From NCBI GenBank assembly GCA_963377175.1, contig CAUJNA010002857.1:62001-126000 (forward strand): DNA of 64,000 bases, written 5' to 3'. Positions 47,880 to 59,700 of the stretch are shown here, in pieces. Position numbers and translations under genes: made by a program. Every line of letters begins with the position of its first letter. The first letter of the stretch is position 1. The DNA comes from Effrenium voratum (taxonomy: Eukaryota > Sar > Dinophyceae > Suessiales > Symbiodiniaceae). The notes beneath the pieces were generated by a model. The model was not told where the DNA came from. It made no database searches and was given only the letters and a program-made list of their open reading frames with translations.

Positions 47880-49130
47880 TTTTCTTTTTCTTTTTTTCGT
47901 TTTTCGTCCGGGCCAGTAAAATGTCGTATTTTACAGCATTTTCTCGCGAAATTGACGCATTTTACACTAGCCCGTCAACATCCCCAGCATCGTTTTCAAC
48001 ATCCCCCGCATGTCCGACCAACTTCCCTAGCATCACCAACAAATCGTGGGTAACAAAGTCGAAAAAGTAGCTGGCGGGTTGACGGGGTCAAAAAAATAAT
48101 GCTTCAAACAGGAGGGCATTTCAATCCCAGCAAACAATAAACATTAAAAACAACTATTAAAAAACGGAGCGGGAAAGTTGGGGGGGCGGCAGCCCCTCCC
48201 ATGATGTTGTTTGCAGAAGTGATGATTTGAATAGGGGTGCAATTAAATCTCTGTTGAAAATCTAAAACGTAGCGGGGGGGTTGGGGGGGGCGGCAGCCCC
48301 CCCATGATGCCGGAAGAAGTGATGATTCAAGTAGGGGTGCAATTATTCAAGAAAGGGTGTGATAGAATTTAAAAGGCAGCGGGAGGGTTGGCGGGGGTGG
48401 CTTCCCTTAAATTGGACGCTCTAAAAAATGATGATATAAACAGGGGTGCAATTCAATCTCTGCCGGGCCAGTAAAATGTCGGATTTTACAGCATTTTCTC
48501 GCGAAATTGACGCATTTTACAATAGCCCGTCAACATCCCCAGCATCGTTTTCAACATCCCCCGCATGTCCGACCAACATCTCTAGCATCACCAATAAATC
48601 GTGTGATGGGGTCAAAGAAATGATGGTTCAAGTAGGAGGGCTTTTCAATCCCTGTAAAAAACACTAAAAAGTAGCGGGGGGGTTGGGGGGGGGGTGGGGC
48701 GGCAGCCCCCCCCCATGATGTTCGAAGAATTGATGATTCAACTAGGGGTGCAATTAATTAAATCTCTGTGGAAAATCTAAAACGTAGCGGGGGGGTTGGG
48801 GGCGGCAGCCCCCCCATGATGCCGGAAGAAGTGATGATTCAAGTAGGGGTGCAATTATTCAAGAAAGGGTGTGATAGAATTTAAAAGGCAGCGGGAGGGT
48901 TGGCGGGGGTGGCTTCCCTTATGATGTTCGAAGAAATGCATACCTACAGACATACATGGATTTCACAGATTACTTAGAATGTCGTATTTTGCAGCATTTT
49001 CTCGCGAAATTGGACGCTCTAAAAAGTGATGATTCAAACAGGGGTGCAATTCAATCTCCGCAAGAAATCTGGGGTTCCCCCCCCATGACGTCCGAAGAAG
49101 TGATGATTCAAACAGGATGGTGGTGATGCT
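47880..49130. repeat. G/C-hairpin satellite, block 2
   Basis: Same word set as 34939-35760, with hairpins around 48180, 48275, 48680 and 48790. A TAAAATGTCG...CTCGCGAAATTGACGC segment occurs at 47920-47970 and again at 48472-48520. Confidence 0.85.
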
Positions 49131-49252
49131 GATGATGCGGGAAGCCAAATCCAAAAAGCCCGAAGGATGCGAAAAGCCGCTAAAAGCCGCCAAAAGCCGC
49201 ATGGCAAAAAATGGCACAGCCTCAAGGCCTACGCCGAGCACCGTCCCCGCAG

Positions 49253-49336
49253 GCACTGGCCCGCGGCCTGGAGGGCACCACTGCCCTGCAGCTGCTGTGG
49301 CTTTCGCAAAACCAGATTGGCGATGCCGGCTGCGAG
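49253..49336 (+). CDS. LRR cassette exon C6 (C' subtype)
   Basis: 84 nt, CCGCAG|GCA to TGCGAG|GCC. Variable residues Q13, W16, S18, Q19. Flanks match C1, not the nearer C5. It directly follows an A cassette in the array because the intervening B is lost. Confidence 0.85.
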
Positions 49337-51765
49337 GCCTCCACAGCGCCGCTGAGCCATTTGAACCCTCTCTCGCTGCCAGGGCCACCGTTCCGCTCCC
49401 CCCAATCAGCCTATTTTGCTTCAGTTGGCTTTAGATGCCGAATTTCTAGATGTGTGGCTGGGAGTTTTGCTGGAGTGGGAGCTGGCGCAAGCACCAAGCG
49501 TACTAGTGGCTATGGTGTTGTTTGGGCCGTTCTCAGTTTCGGACGGTAGAGGAAGCGCATTTGTGATTTGCGAGTTGCAGATGCTGCGCCAGGTTTGCCA
49601 GAGGAATTGCCATGTTTGTTGCATCAGTTGTTTTGTTTCCGTAGGTGGGGAGCGTAGAGAATCCTGTTGCCGTGTTTGCAAGCTTTGATGGCAAACAATT
49701 GGTCCACAGAAGAATTAGATGTGGCCGGTTCAAAGCACATGTTTGCTTGCGATCAACTGTTCAACCCCCAAGACTGTGCCACTACGCGCGAAGGTTCAAT
49801 CTGAGAGCGAGGGAAGGGTTGATGACGGGTCTGTTTGTTTGCTTGATTGTTTATTTGATAGTTTGTCTGTTTGTTTGCTTGTTTGTTTGCTTGGTTTGTT
49901 TGTTTGTTTGTTGCTTTGTGTGTGTGTGTTGGTGTGTGGGAAAACACCAAGTTTTGCATTGTTCACTTGGCTTTCAATGTCAAGAGTTGATTTGCACCAA
50001 TCGTTTTGTCGCTAGGCGGGGAGACGGCGCGGAATTCTATGCACTTTTGTATCGCTAGCGCTGTCCATTGACGGGTCGCAGATGATGATGCACATCTTAG
50101 GGTTCGAATTCCAGGTGTGCCGTATTGATTTGCCATGGTTGTCACACACACATACACAGAGTTGTCATGTGTCTGCAAGTGGGCTTACTGTGCCAGTGTT
50201 GTTGGTTTTTTGCAATCTGGAGTTTAGCGACCTTTGTTGCCACAGCATTCTGATGAGCTTTGATCGCAATGAATTCACAGAAGAGCCAAAGGTGGGGATT
50301 GTCATAACTAAATTTTTCTCGGCCCCTATGTTGCTTCCAATCAGGTCCGCCAAGTGCTGGTATTTATGGTGGTGATAGGTCTTGCGTCTTGCGTTGTTGC
50401 GTGTGTGGGTCGGTTTGAGGTAGCATGTTAGTCTGAAGAGAAGGGGATAGGAGTTTGCTTGTCGTCGACTAACCTGCCTCAACCTGGAACACTGCTCCTT
50501 AACCTGGAACATTGCTGTCGTGCACTCAATCATTCTCGATCTGAAGTATCTAAGAGGGGAATTAGAATTGCCCCCCCGTATCTGAGAGGGGAATCAGATT
50601 TGCCCCCCCCCCCCCCAACATAAGGTGTTCTTCGCAGGTTGGAGGAGTTGGAGCAGGAAGTGGCTGACGGACCCCAGTCATGCAGCAAGTTTGTGTCCAA
50701 CCCAAAGCATCAGGCTGACCCTTGCGTTGTTTTTTTTTTGCGAATTAACTATGATGCGCTTTGAAAGGGAGGGGGTTGGGTGACGCTGCCCGTTTAGGTC
50801 ATCGATAACAGGCTTCCCGGACCTCATTGGAAGAAGCTGTTGTTCTGTTTGGAACCTAGTACATGATGCCCTTCCAGTCCAGACTGCTGAGCGTTCAATT
50901 CTGTCCTGCGTAATTTGTTGGATTCGCCCATTTTTGCCAAGTCTAAGGGTGCGCCTGGGGATGGTTGGCGCGCTGTTTGTTTTCCAATTTGTTCATGGGA
51001 TCTCACAGGTGGGATACATGTTGAAGCATTTGCACAAAATTGCGGGGAGGAAGGCGGGAGGAAACAGATAATTTTTTGTTTGCGGCGGAGTGGTCTCTTT
51101 TGGCAATCTCGCATCCACAAAAGCATGCCTGCTTGAGATGTTGCTGCATCGGAGTTTGAAACAGCGTTTGAGTGAGGGGCTCAAGCACATGGGGTATCGT
51201 GCAAGCTTCCGAATAAGTCCCACGAGTCTGTGAACATGGCGCTGGATTCTCATGTCAAATTCAGGAGTGTGTTTCAAGTGTTCAAGGCCGCAAGGCACAG
51301 CTCACGTGGCCCTATTTCCACAGCCTTTGCATTGGAAGGAAGCAGGAAAGTGAACGTGTTTCGTAGCCATGCTACTGAGCCGTTGAGGAAAGACCTGAAG
51401 CTGCTTTGCAAGTACAATTTGTTATTAGTTGGGCTTCCCAGCAGTCACTACTTGCATATGGTGACTGAGGAGAGCTTAGATGGCCCCCTTTGTGCAGAGC
51501 TTCCCATTAATTTCCTTTGCCAGTAGCAGCTCTCACATGTCCTATGCCTTTCAGCTACTACCAAAGTTATGCTGCCATGCCTTTGTGAGATTTTGGAAGG
51601 CGGTGTGAGAGCTTTTACTCCAAGCTCGGGCTGGAGCTTTTGCTTCAAAGCTTGCGGATGCTCCCTGCGGGGACTTGGGCGGAGTGCACCGCCCGTCCGA
51701 AGTCCGTGGCACCGGGGCCAAAGGCCCTGGGCCGTCACCGGGCCGCCCGCTGGGTCGCTGGGCAG
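49337..51765 (+). other. C6-A7 intron
   Basis: About 2.4 kb. Its left half parallels the C1-A2 intron, including the (TTTG)n run (49830-49915) and a C run near 50607. From about 50640 it holds sequence unique in this window, then a diverged A leader (51590-51700). Confidence 0.65.
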
Positions 51766-51849
51766 GCGCTGGCCGCCGCCCTCACCGGGCACCGCGGGCT
51801 CCGGGACCTGGACCTCAGCGCCAACGGCTTCGGGGACGCCGGGGCCGAG
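51766..51849 (+). CDS. LRR cassette exon A7
   Basis: 84 nt, GGGCAG|GCG to GCCGAG|GCG. Scaffold has T7 (ALAAALTG). Exposed residues D, D, S, A. Its leader is the most diverged of the A type. Confidence 0.85.
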
Positions 51850-52810
51850 GCGGGGGAGTCGGAGCCCGGGGCCGAGGCCGGGGGATGGGGGCGGGGGCGC
51901 GTGCGAGAGTTGCCCCCCGTGGCTCTGGGTGTTGGCTCCGGGTGGCAGCGTTGTTTTTTTGGCCGTCTGGAGTTTCGCGATCTTTGTCGCCACATGATTT
52001 TGGCAAGCTTTGACGGCAATGAATAGGCTTGACAGAAGAGCCAGCTGTGGGGATGGTCATATGTTTCGTTTCTCAGCTTGCTTGCAATTGCGTCTGCCAA
52101 GCCTGTGTTGCTATTTATGGTGATGGCGTGGGTCTTGCTTTGTTTGTTCTCTTGGTTGTGGGTCGAGTTGAGGTAGCGAAACACCTGCAAGAGGTATGCA
52201 GGAGCCCTTGGCTTTGAGGTTAGTCCCAATAAATTGCCTTCTCCTGGAACACTTCTGACGTGAACACAAAGTGACTTCTTTGCTTTCAACCAAAGGCAGG
52301 CGTTTCTGGGCCTTCAAAAGGAATTTTGCGACGTCCTGCGAATTTCAGTTGGTGCGACGTCCTGCTTCGCTTAAAGAATGCATGAATGGATTTGCATGGC
52401 CCCTCTCCTCTTTTTCACTAGCCGTGCCTTGCTGACGCAACTGTTGTTCACATGGTGCTCGGGTTTGGAGAGTTCATAGACGGCCCTCGTTTGCGGTTTG
52501 GAAGCACCACACTACCTTTATTCCTTGCCAGGTTCATGTTTGATTGAGGCTGAAGCATGCCCCATGTCTTTTGGCTTCACTCTTTTCGCACGCTGCCTGA
52601 GGGGTTGCAAATCCAGTGGCATAGCAAGCAGACATTTGCCAGGCATGATGTGCAATTGCAAGTTGGTGTTTGAGCTTTTGCTCAAAGCTCTCGTAGCTTT
52701 CCCGAGTCCACAGTGGAGCTTCAAACCTTTCGGATGCTCCCTGCACCGGGGTCTGGGGGAAGGGCTCGGCGGAGGCCGGGGAGTGGAGGCGGGGGCTGGG
52801 GCCGGGCCAG
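51850..52810 (+). other. A7-B6 intron with empty copia target
   Basis: 961 bases. GTGACTTCTTTGCTTTCAACC at 52270-52290 is the uninterrupted form of the site occupied by copia in the A4, A6 and A8 introns; GCTTT is present once (52282-52286). Confidence 0.85.
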
Positions 52811-52894
52811 GCCCTGGGCGTGGCGCTGCAGCAGATGCCGCGGCTGCAGACGCTGAAGCTCGTCCAAAACCAGATCGGGGTCAAGGGCGCCCAG
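52811..52894 (+). CDS. LRR cassette exon B6
   Basis: 84 nt, GGCCAG|GCC to GCCCAG|GCG. Exposed residues T, K, V, Q; V4 and Q7 as in B3. Confidence 0.85.
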
Positions 52895-53348
52895 GCGGGA
52901 AGGGGGAAGTTTGAGGGGGCGAGGGGGTAAGATAAAACTCCCAAATCAGGAGTGAAGATAAATTGACTATTCATGACACCCGCGAGATTTCAACATGTCA
53001 ATCGGTTCCGTTGCAAGAAGATCATTGATTTGGTAGTTTTGCCGCGCCGGGCGGGGGTCGGTGAGCTCTGCTTTTGGCACAGAAGAATGGTTTGCCAGTT
53101 GTGGATGTGCCTTGTCACTTGCATCTGGAAAGGGCGATGTCAATCATGGATTCTGTACGGTTTACGTAGCGATGTCCAGCGCAGGCTTCTTGAAAGCAAA
53201 CGCTGATTGCTCGTTCAAACATCCAGCTGAGATGAAAAGAACCGCAGCAGGGCTGGTATCAAGTCCTACATCTAGTCAGTCTCGAAACTTTGTTCGGACA
53301 AAGGCCTCAATCCCCACCTTCAAGGGCCTGCGAGCACCGTCCCCGCAG

Positions 53349-53432
53349 GCCCTGGCCCGCGGCCTGGAGGGCACCACTGCCCTGGAGCTGCTGCGGCTTT
53401 TTCAGAATCAGATTGGCGATGCCGGCTGCCAG
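53349..53432 (+). CDS. LRR cassette exon C7
   Basis: 84 nt. Exposed residues R16, F18, Q19, identical to C5. At least 53307-54376 matches 40417-41486 almost perfectly. Confidence 0.85.
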
Positions 53433-55355
53433 GCCTCCACGGTTGAGAGCACGGCTTCTCCACTTCACAGGGGCGCCCTTCAGCTCCCCACCTCCAAGTC
53501 CGTTTTGTGTGGGCTTTGGATGCAGGATTTCTAGACCTGTGGTTGGGAGTTTCGGGGTGGGATCTGGCGCGAACATCAATTGTCGATCCTGATGGCCTCG
53601 GAGTCGTTTTGACATTAGCAGCTTCCACTCCCGGGGTGGCAGAGGAAATGCGTTGTGTGGCTTGCGAGTTGAAGATAGGTGTGCCATGTTTGTCACGCAC
53701 ACATATACACGGTTGTCCTGTTTGCGTAGGCGGGTTAGCGGGCTGTGTTGTCTTTGCAATCTGGCGTTGGCCGCCGTTGGGAATGTTGTTGCCACAGTAT
53801 GAGCTAAATGTGGGATTGCCTGCCGTTTCGTAGAACAGGTTTGCTTCCGATCACTTGTTCACCCCACGATGACATGTTTGTGTTGTTTGTTTGTTGCTCT
53901 CTCCCTTTCTCTGTGGGTGGTGGTGGTGTGTGGCTCGGATTGGCTCGGCTTCAGGTAGCGGGACAGGTCCTAAGAAGAAGGGTGTGCCGGACCCAAGCTC
54001 CAGATTGAGCTGATGTGTGTCTCAGCAGAGCCTTTTTTCAGAGTTGTTCCCTGCAAGAGGTGTGAGTTTGGGGAATGGAACCCACAGCTGAGCCCACAGC
54101 TTGAGCACGGGAGCGGACACCTACACACAGCCAGTCAGTCGAAGGAGCCCACTTTGAGGATACATGGAAGGGTTTTGTTTGCTCGCGTTATGTGGTGAAC
54201 TTTGTAAGCTGCTCATTAATTGCATTCTGTTTGCTTTGAGGCAGCTGTCACATGCCCCATATGTTTTCCACGCTCCCGGAGAGGGTGCAAATGCAGCAAG
54301 TATTCACACAGTTAGCAAATCGCGCTTGCCAGGCACAATGCTGCATTGCTTGTGTGCAAATTTGCGAAGGTGGTGATTGAGCTTTTGCTCAAAGCTCCCC
54401 AAGCAGAGCTTCAAAGCTTTCAGACTCTCCCTGCAACAGGGCGTGGGGAAGTGGAACATCCCCGCCTGCTTTTGACAGGAAGTGGCTGGAGGTTTAGGTC
54501 ATGGATGACAGGCGTTTCGGCGGCTGAGTTGGAAGATATATATATATATATATATTTCTTTTTGTGATCCCTTCCATAATGGCCAGTGTCAGATTACTCC
54601 CGCCATAGCTTACTGGATTCAGCCATATCATGAGCAGAGTCTTCAAAGAATTGCTTGTTTTGCGCTGGCTCCAGAGTTGGTCCAAAAGGCTGGCGCCAGG
54701 GTGCTCCAAAGCCTTGAGATGAACAGGGACAGGAATTCACATGTTCTTCCGATGATGTTTTAAGCGCATGAGCTCCCCAAGATATGGTTTTTGCCCCAGT
54801 CGCCCCTGAGCATCATTCCGTGACCATGGCAAAAATTGCAAGCTTTTGAGGCCACAAGCCACAGCTCCAAGCAACATGTTCCTTGAGTGGTGGATCCTGC
54901 CCCTCATTGCCTGAAATCCCTCTCCCCTGCCTGTATTTCTGCCATTGCAGGAACAAAAGCTTGCTCGCCTTTCTTCACTTGAAAGATGCCCGAATAGAGT
55001 TGCTTTGCAAGCCGTCACTTCTTCCAATGTTCTTGAAATCGTGACGTTCCTTTGTCAGCCTCATGTGCCTGTTTGATTGAGACTGGCTTTTTCTCTTTTC
55101 CCGCACTGCCGGAGAGGTTTTCAGCCAGTAGACAACTTACCGGGCACGGTGCTGACAGGCTTCTGTCCAATTTTGAAGGTGGTGTTTCAGCTCTCAAGCT
55201 CTTGAGGCATTTTTGTCCCAAGTGGAGCTTCGAAGCTTTCGGAGGCTCCCTGCACTGGGGAATTGGGGCGCAGTGTCGGGCGGAGTGCGCCGGAGCCTGT
55301 GGCACCGGGGCCAAAGGCCCTGGGCCTCCGGGCCGCCCGCTGGGTCGCTGGGCAG
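53433..55355 (+). other. C7-A8 intron with ghost unit 6
   Basis: About 1.9 kb. The ghost unit lies at 54190-54560 with an AT run at 54535-54554. The left part matches the C5-A6 intron; the right end, next to A8, matches the flank of A4. Confidence 0.65.
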
Positions 55356-55439
55356 GCGCTGGCCGCCGCCCTCGCCGGGCACCGCGGGCTCCGGGAGCTG
55401 ATCCTCGACACCAACGGCTTCGGGGACGCCGGGGCCGAG
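55356..55439 (+). CDS. LRR cassette exon A8
   Basis: 84 nt, GGGCAG|GCG to GCCGAG|GCG. Exposed residues E, I, D, T; differs from A4 only at position 16 (I for S). Confidence 0.85.
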
Positions 55440-56162
55440 GCGGGGGAAGCGGAGCCCGGGGCCGGTGGGTCGGAGGCGGAGGCGCGCGAGAGAGTTGTCC
55501 CCCCGTGGCTCTGGGTGTTGGCTCCAGGTGGCAGCATTGGCGTGGGTCTTGCTTTGTTTGTTCTCTTGACCTGTTCCTGCCTGTGTGTGCTGGTGGTTGT
55601 GTGAGGTAGCGAAACACCTGCAAGAGGTAAGCAGGAGCCCTTGGCTTCGAGGTTAGTCCCAATCAATTGCCTTCTCCTGGAACACTTCTGACGTGAACAC
55701 AATAACTTGCCATCTCAAGTATCTGAACGAATTAGATTTGGCCTCCCACCACCCCCAACCCGACATCACCAAACATGCTGAGTGACTTCTTTGCTTTTGT
55801 TAGAGCTCGGCGCCCTGTTTCCTTTGGGCAATAAAAGGGTCTGCAGTATTCGCATCCCTCATGCAAAAGCGGGGCTCATGCACCCCCCTTCGGCAATCTG
55901 CCGAATCGGATTCGCGCTCAGCGCTCCTCCCAGCTCAAGACCCCCTCATTCCGCGTCTCCTTCTTTTTTGAAGACGCTGTAGTCTGTCCATTCCCTCAGG
56001 CGATAGTCTCCACCAACCACGAAGACAGGCCTGGTCCTCATGACTGTGATGCGCTCCGGGCCGTCCTTCCTTTCCGCGGGTCAAACTCCGAGACCCTCCT
56101 CCGGCAATGCACCTTGATGCAACACTCCTCCTTCTCAATCCAGCGGTCCTCGGTCCCCACTG

Positions 56163-56511
56163 GCGCCTTCCTGATCCTGAGTGGCCTTGTCCGCCATGAC
56201 CCGCCGGGATCCTGCAACAGCGTCACCGCCGCCGCATTGTCCTGCATCACCAACTTCAGTGCTTCGAGCTGGTCTCGACCTTCCACATCGATCCCAGCCT
56301 TATCCCACACCGACGCGACTTTCCTGTCCTCCAGATCGGCGATGATCTCCGCCCACGCCTCTCCCACCATTGCCGCCAGCAGCTCTGCCTCTGCCGTCGA
56401 CCTTGCCACAAACGGCTGCCTCCTCGTCCGGTGGATCGGACACCCACCGTAGCTCACGACCACGCCCTGCTGGGACCGGCCGCCATGCGGCCCAAAGCCT
56501 GCGTCCGCGTA
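56163..56511 (-). pseudogene. copia RNase H (copy 3)
   Basis: YADAGFGPHGG, RRQPFVARSTAEAELL, GSWRTRPLRIRKAP; the C-terminal part is shortened by a deletion relative to copy 2. Confidence 0.8.
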
Positions 56512-56773
56512 GACCTCCACCCCGCTCATGCAGGAACTCCCCGTTTTCTCCATGCCCCTTCGCGGCGCCCCCGAACTCCAGCTTCCACCCCACCGTCCTT
56601 TTGAGGTAGCCCAGCAGGTAGACCCCCATCTCGAAGGCTCGCTTCGGCTGACGCGGTATCAGCTGACTGATGCGGTTCACCCCATAGCAGATGTCAGGCC
56701 TTGTCCGAATGTCTGCGCCAGCCGAACCATCTCCGCATCCTGCTCCTCGTCTTCCCCATCCTTCTCGATCTCC

Positions 56774-57469
56774 TCAGGCACCAGGATGGTCTTCTCCTTC
56801 ACCTCCCCCTCGTACCTGTTGAGGACGTCCTTGATGTGGTCGCCCCACCAACAGACTTGCTCCTCCGCTGGGGTCTCTCATCACCTCCACCCCGCAGAAC
56901 TTCACCGGCTTGTCCGCGTTGACCCACTCCAGGTCCGTCGCCTCCCACTCTTCTTGATCCCCCACGATCATCATGTCATCCACGTAGCAGCAGATAAACC
57001 CCACCGTGGCGCCCCCGAGCCTTATCTTCCAGAGGTTCTCGTCCGCAAACGCCTGGCGCAACACCAACTCCTTCCCGCCTCCGAGGTCCACCTGAGGGTG
57101 TCGTCTTGATTGGCCCCTCAGTCCGCCGGCGATGCCCGCAACCCACACAAGGCCTTGGTCACCTCCCACATGACCACATGACTCCCGGGTTCACCACCTT
57201 TGCGTCCAGGAGGATCTTCGGCGGTCTCACCACCACCCGCCGTGCGGATGTCCAAGCTTCCCACGGCCCATTTCATTGCCGCCGCCTTCCGCAACAGCGC
57301 CCCGCTTCCACTCCGGACGTGTACGCCTCCCGTCACCTGCTTTCAGCTCTCCTTCCCTTTCCCACCTATCTACTTCCTCTTCTCTCACCTCCCGGATGGC
57401 CATCTTTTCCAGGAGGGCTCCAACTTCCTTCTTCATCGTCGGCACCCACATCTCCATTTCCCTCCTCAC
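56774..57469 (-). pseudogene. copia reverse transcriptase (copy 3), deleted
   Basis: GSLDIRTA is followed by a loss of the FLN segment near 57240; YVDDMMIVGD then jumps to EEWEATDLEW, about two dozen codons missing. Confidence 0.8.
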
Positions 57470-57712
57470 CTGATGATCTTTGTCTGCAGGAACATCTCCT
57501 CCTCAGCCACTGTCCCAACGCCTTGAGTTCTATCCTCATGCGTTCTCCTCTGGTGACCTCCACCATCTAGGAAGTCATGGGTGTCCAATCCCCTGTGCCT
57601 CCCGTCTCGATATCCTCCATGACCAGCTCCAGGCACCGATCCTTCTCCTGTGCCCAGATCACCTGCCTCCTCTCCAACTTCTCAATCCATTCCTCTCCCC
57701 AGAAATATATTT

Positions 57713-59700
57713 CTATCCCTCTATCTTCTTCACCTTTGGCACCTCCTCTTCTCCTCCTTTCTCCTCATCTTCTCCTCCATTCTCCTCCTTCTGCTTTCCT
57801 ACCAATCTTCTCCTTCTGGTCCACAGCTCCCCGGCCACCGGGACGTCCACCTTCTGGTCCACAGCTCCGGCACCACTTGCGACACCGTGTAGATGCTGCC
57901 CTTCTCCATCACCCTGACCTCCCATCTCCCGCATAATCATCCTGTTGCGAACTTCTACCGGCAACGCAGCTCCATGCCAGAGGTTTGGATTGACCTCCAG
58001 CAACAGTGCCCTTGCCTTCCTCTTCACCCGCCCGACTGCCGCCTCTGCTCTGCCGTTGGCCTGCGGCTCATCAGGACTTGACAGCGTCCGTGCAGCCCGT
58101 GACTCACCGCCCTGCTGCCTCGACGGGCCGATTCCGCCTGGAGGCACTCCGCGAAGCTCTCCACTCCTTCCTGCGGCCTGGTATCAAGATTCAGCTCCGC
58201 CCTCACCGTAGACATCCTGTAGCTGCTGGAGTGCCTTCAAGACTATGGCCACCCCCCTCTGCTCCGTGCGCGGCCGTGATCCGCAATCTTTCCAGCGGAC
58301 TGGCCACCAACCACTCCGCGTAGGCCACCTTGGCGCTGTCGCACACGTCCTCCCACCACATAGCGCTGTAGGTGGAGATGTCCTCCATGTTGTGCTCGAT
58401 AGTCGCCATCCAGTCGCCAAACGTCAGCGGACTTCCATCATCCACCAGCTGCGGCAACACTGTGACCCGGCCGCTCTCGTTCAGCAGCTCCTTCACCTCC
58501 ACCCTATCCTTCGTCTTGTCGGCACCTTCCTTGATTCCCGCCCCTCCTCCAGGGCTCTCCTCCTTCCTGCAACCCGCTCCTGCCTCCTTCGATGCCGATC
58601 TCGACCTTGTCCACGGCGGCAGCCCAGGCGCCCTTCTTTCTCCTCTGGATGCCGACCGCCCCCTAGCCCACGCCGGCTTGTAGCTGATCCCGTCCACCAC
58701 CCAATCATTCTCCGCACAGGGCCACTCCTCGTCCGGAGGAGGCCCTTCCGGTAACCTGGTTCCGCCCGGAGTCCTTTCCAGCTTCTGCTTTTTCCCCGGC
58801 GGGGGGGGTGGTGGTGTCTCCATCTCGGCGGCTTCACCTCCTCTTCTTGCGGCGTGTGAAATTGCTGCGGCGGCTGCTGCTCCAACACCAGGATCTGGTC
58901 CGTCAGCAACTCTACGTGACGTTCAGCTTGCGGCGCCGTTGACTCCCACAGCTCCGCCATCCGCTTATGTTGTTCCGCCTTACTTTCAATCACCACCTTC
59001 TCCAACTCGAGCTGCTCTACCCTGTTCTTCAGCTCATTCCGTTGCCTCAACGTCTCTGCCAGGTTCATGCTGACCGTCCCTTACTCCTCACACCCGGTCC
59101 AGCTCCTTCTCCAGGCGATCCTCAGCGTCGAAGCCCGCTCTCCCCGCACCGTCCCCTCGACCTGTTGCTTCTGTTCTTTCTCCTCTACCGCCCGCTCCTC
59201 TGGTGTCATGAAGGCTCTGGCTTTCCTCCTCTGCGCTGCTGAGCAGCCCTCAAAGGTGTCCCCGCCACCTCCTCCTCATCACCGAACTCCGGAACCGGCG
59301 GCAAACCCTCTGGTCTTGCTTCCCTCAACCTCATTTCCTCCTGAACTCTCTCGGACCAGAAAAGGTTCACGCCCACCACGGGCCCTCCTCCACCCCTTGA
59401 CCTTCGGCTAGTAGAGCTCGGCTCCGCAAGCTCTCCTCTACAACCACCACCTGTTCATCCATCCCTGGCCTCAGCGCCTGCGGCACACCTTCCCTTGCCC
59501 TCGACGCCAACCTGGTCCGCGAAACACCACCGGGATCTCTGCCCCGGCCATCTGCCGAATGGGCATCCCGGGCTGCTCCACCACCCATCGACCCATCCTT
59601 CTCAGGCTCGCCTTCCCCGGCCGGTGCCCGGCTCTCCTCAGCTTCCCTGCCAGGGCTTACCCGGCCGGAACGCCGCCTCCTTGTCATCTCCATGTGCGCG
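57713..59700 (-). pseudogene. copia gag and integrase-tail region (copy 3)
   Basis: Same layout as copy 2: gag-like start near 59695, coiled coil (58860-59068), DDGSPLTFGDWMATIEHN region (58203-58823), then PQANGRAEAAVGRVKRKARAL (57713-58147). Confidence 0.75.

Larger units (their letters stand above)
42569..49252 (+). other. A6-C6 intron with full copia copy; B cassette missing
   Basis: 6.7 kb. Contains copia copy 2 (43092-47201), then non-repeat intron to 47880, then satellite block 2 (47880-49130). Here the order jumps from A directly to C: the B cassette and its leader are gone at a junction near 49200. Confidence 0.75.
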
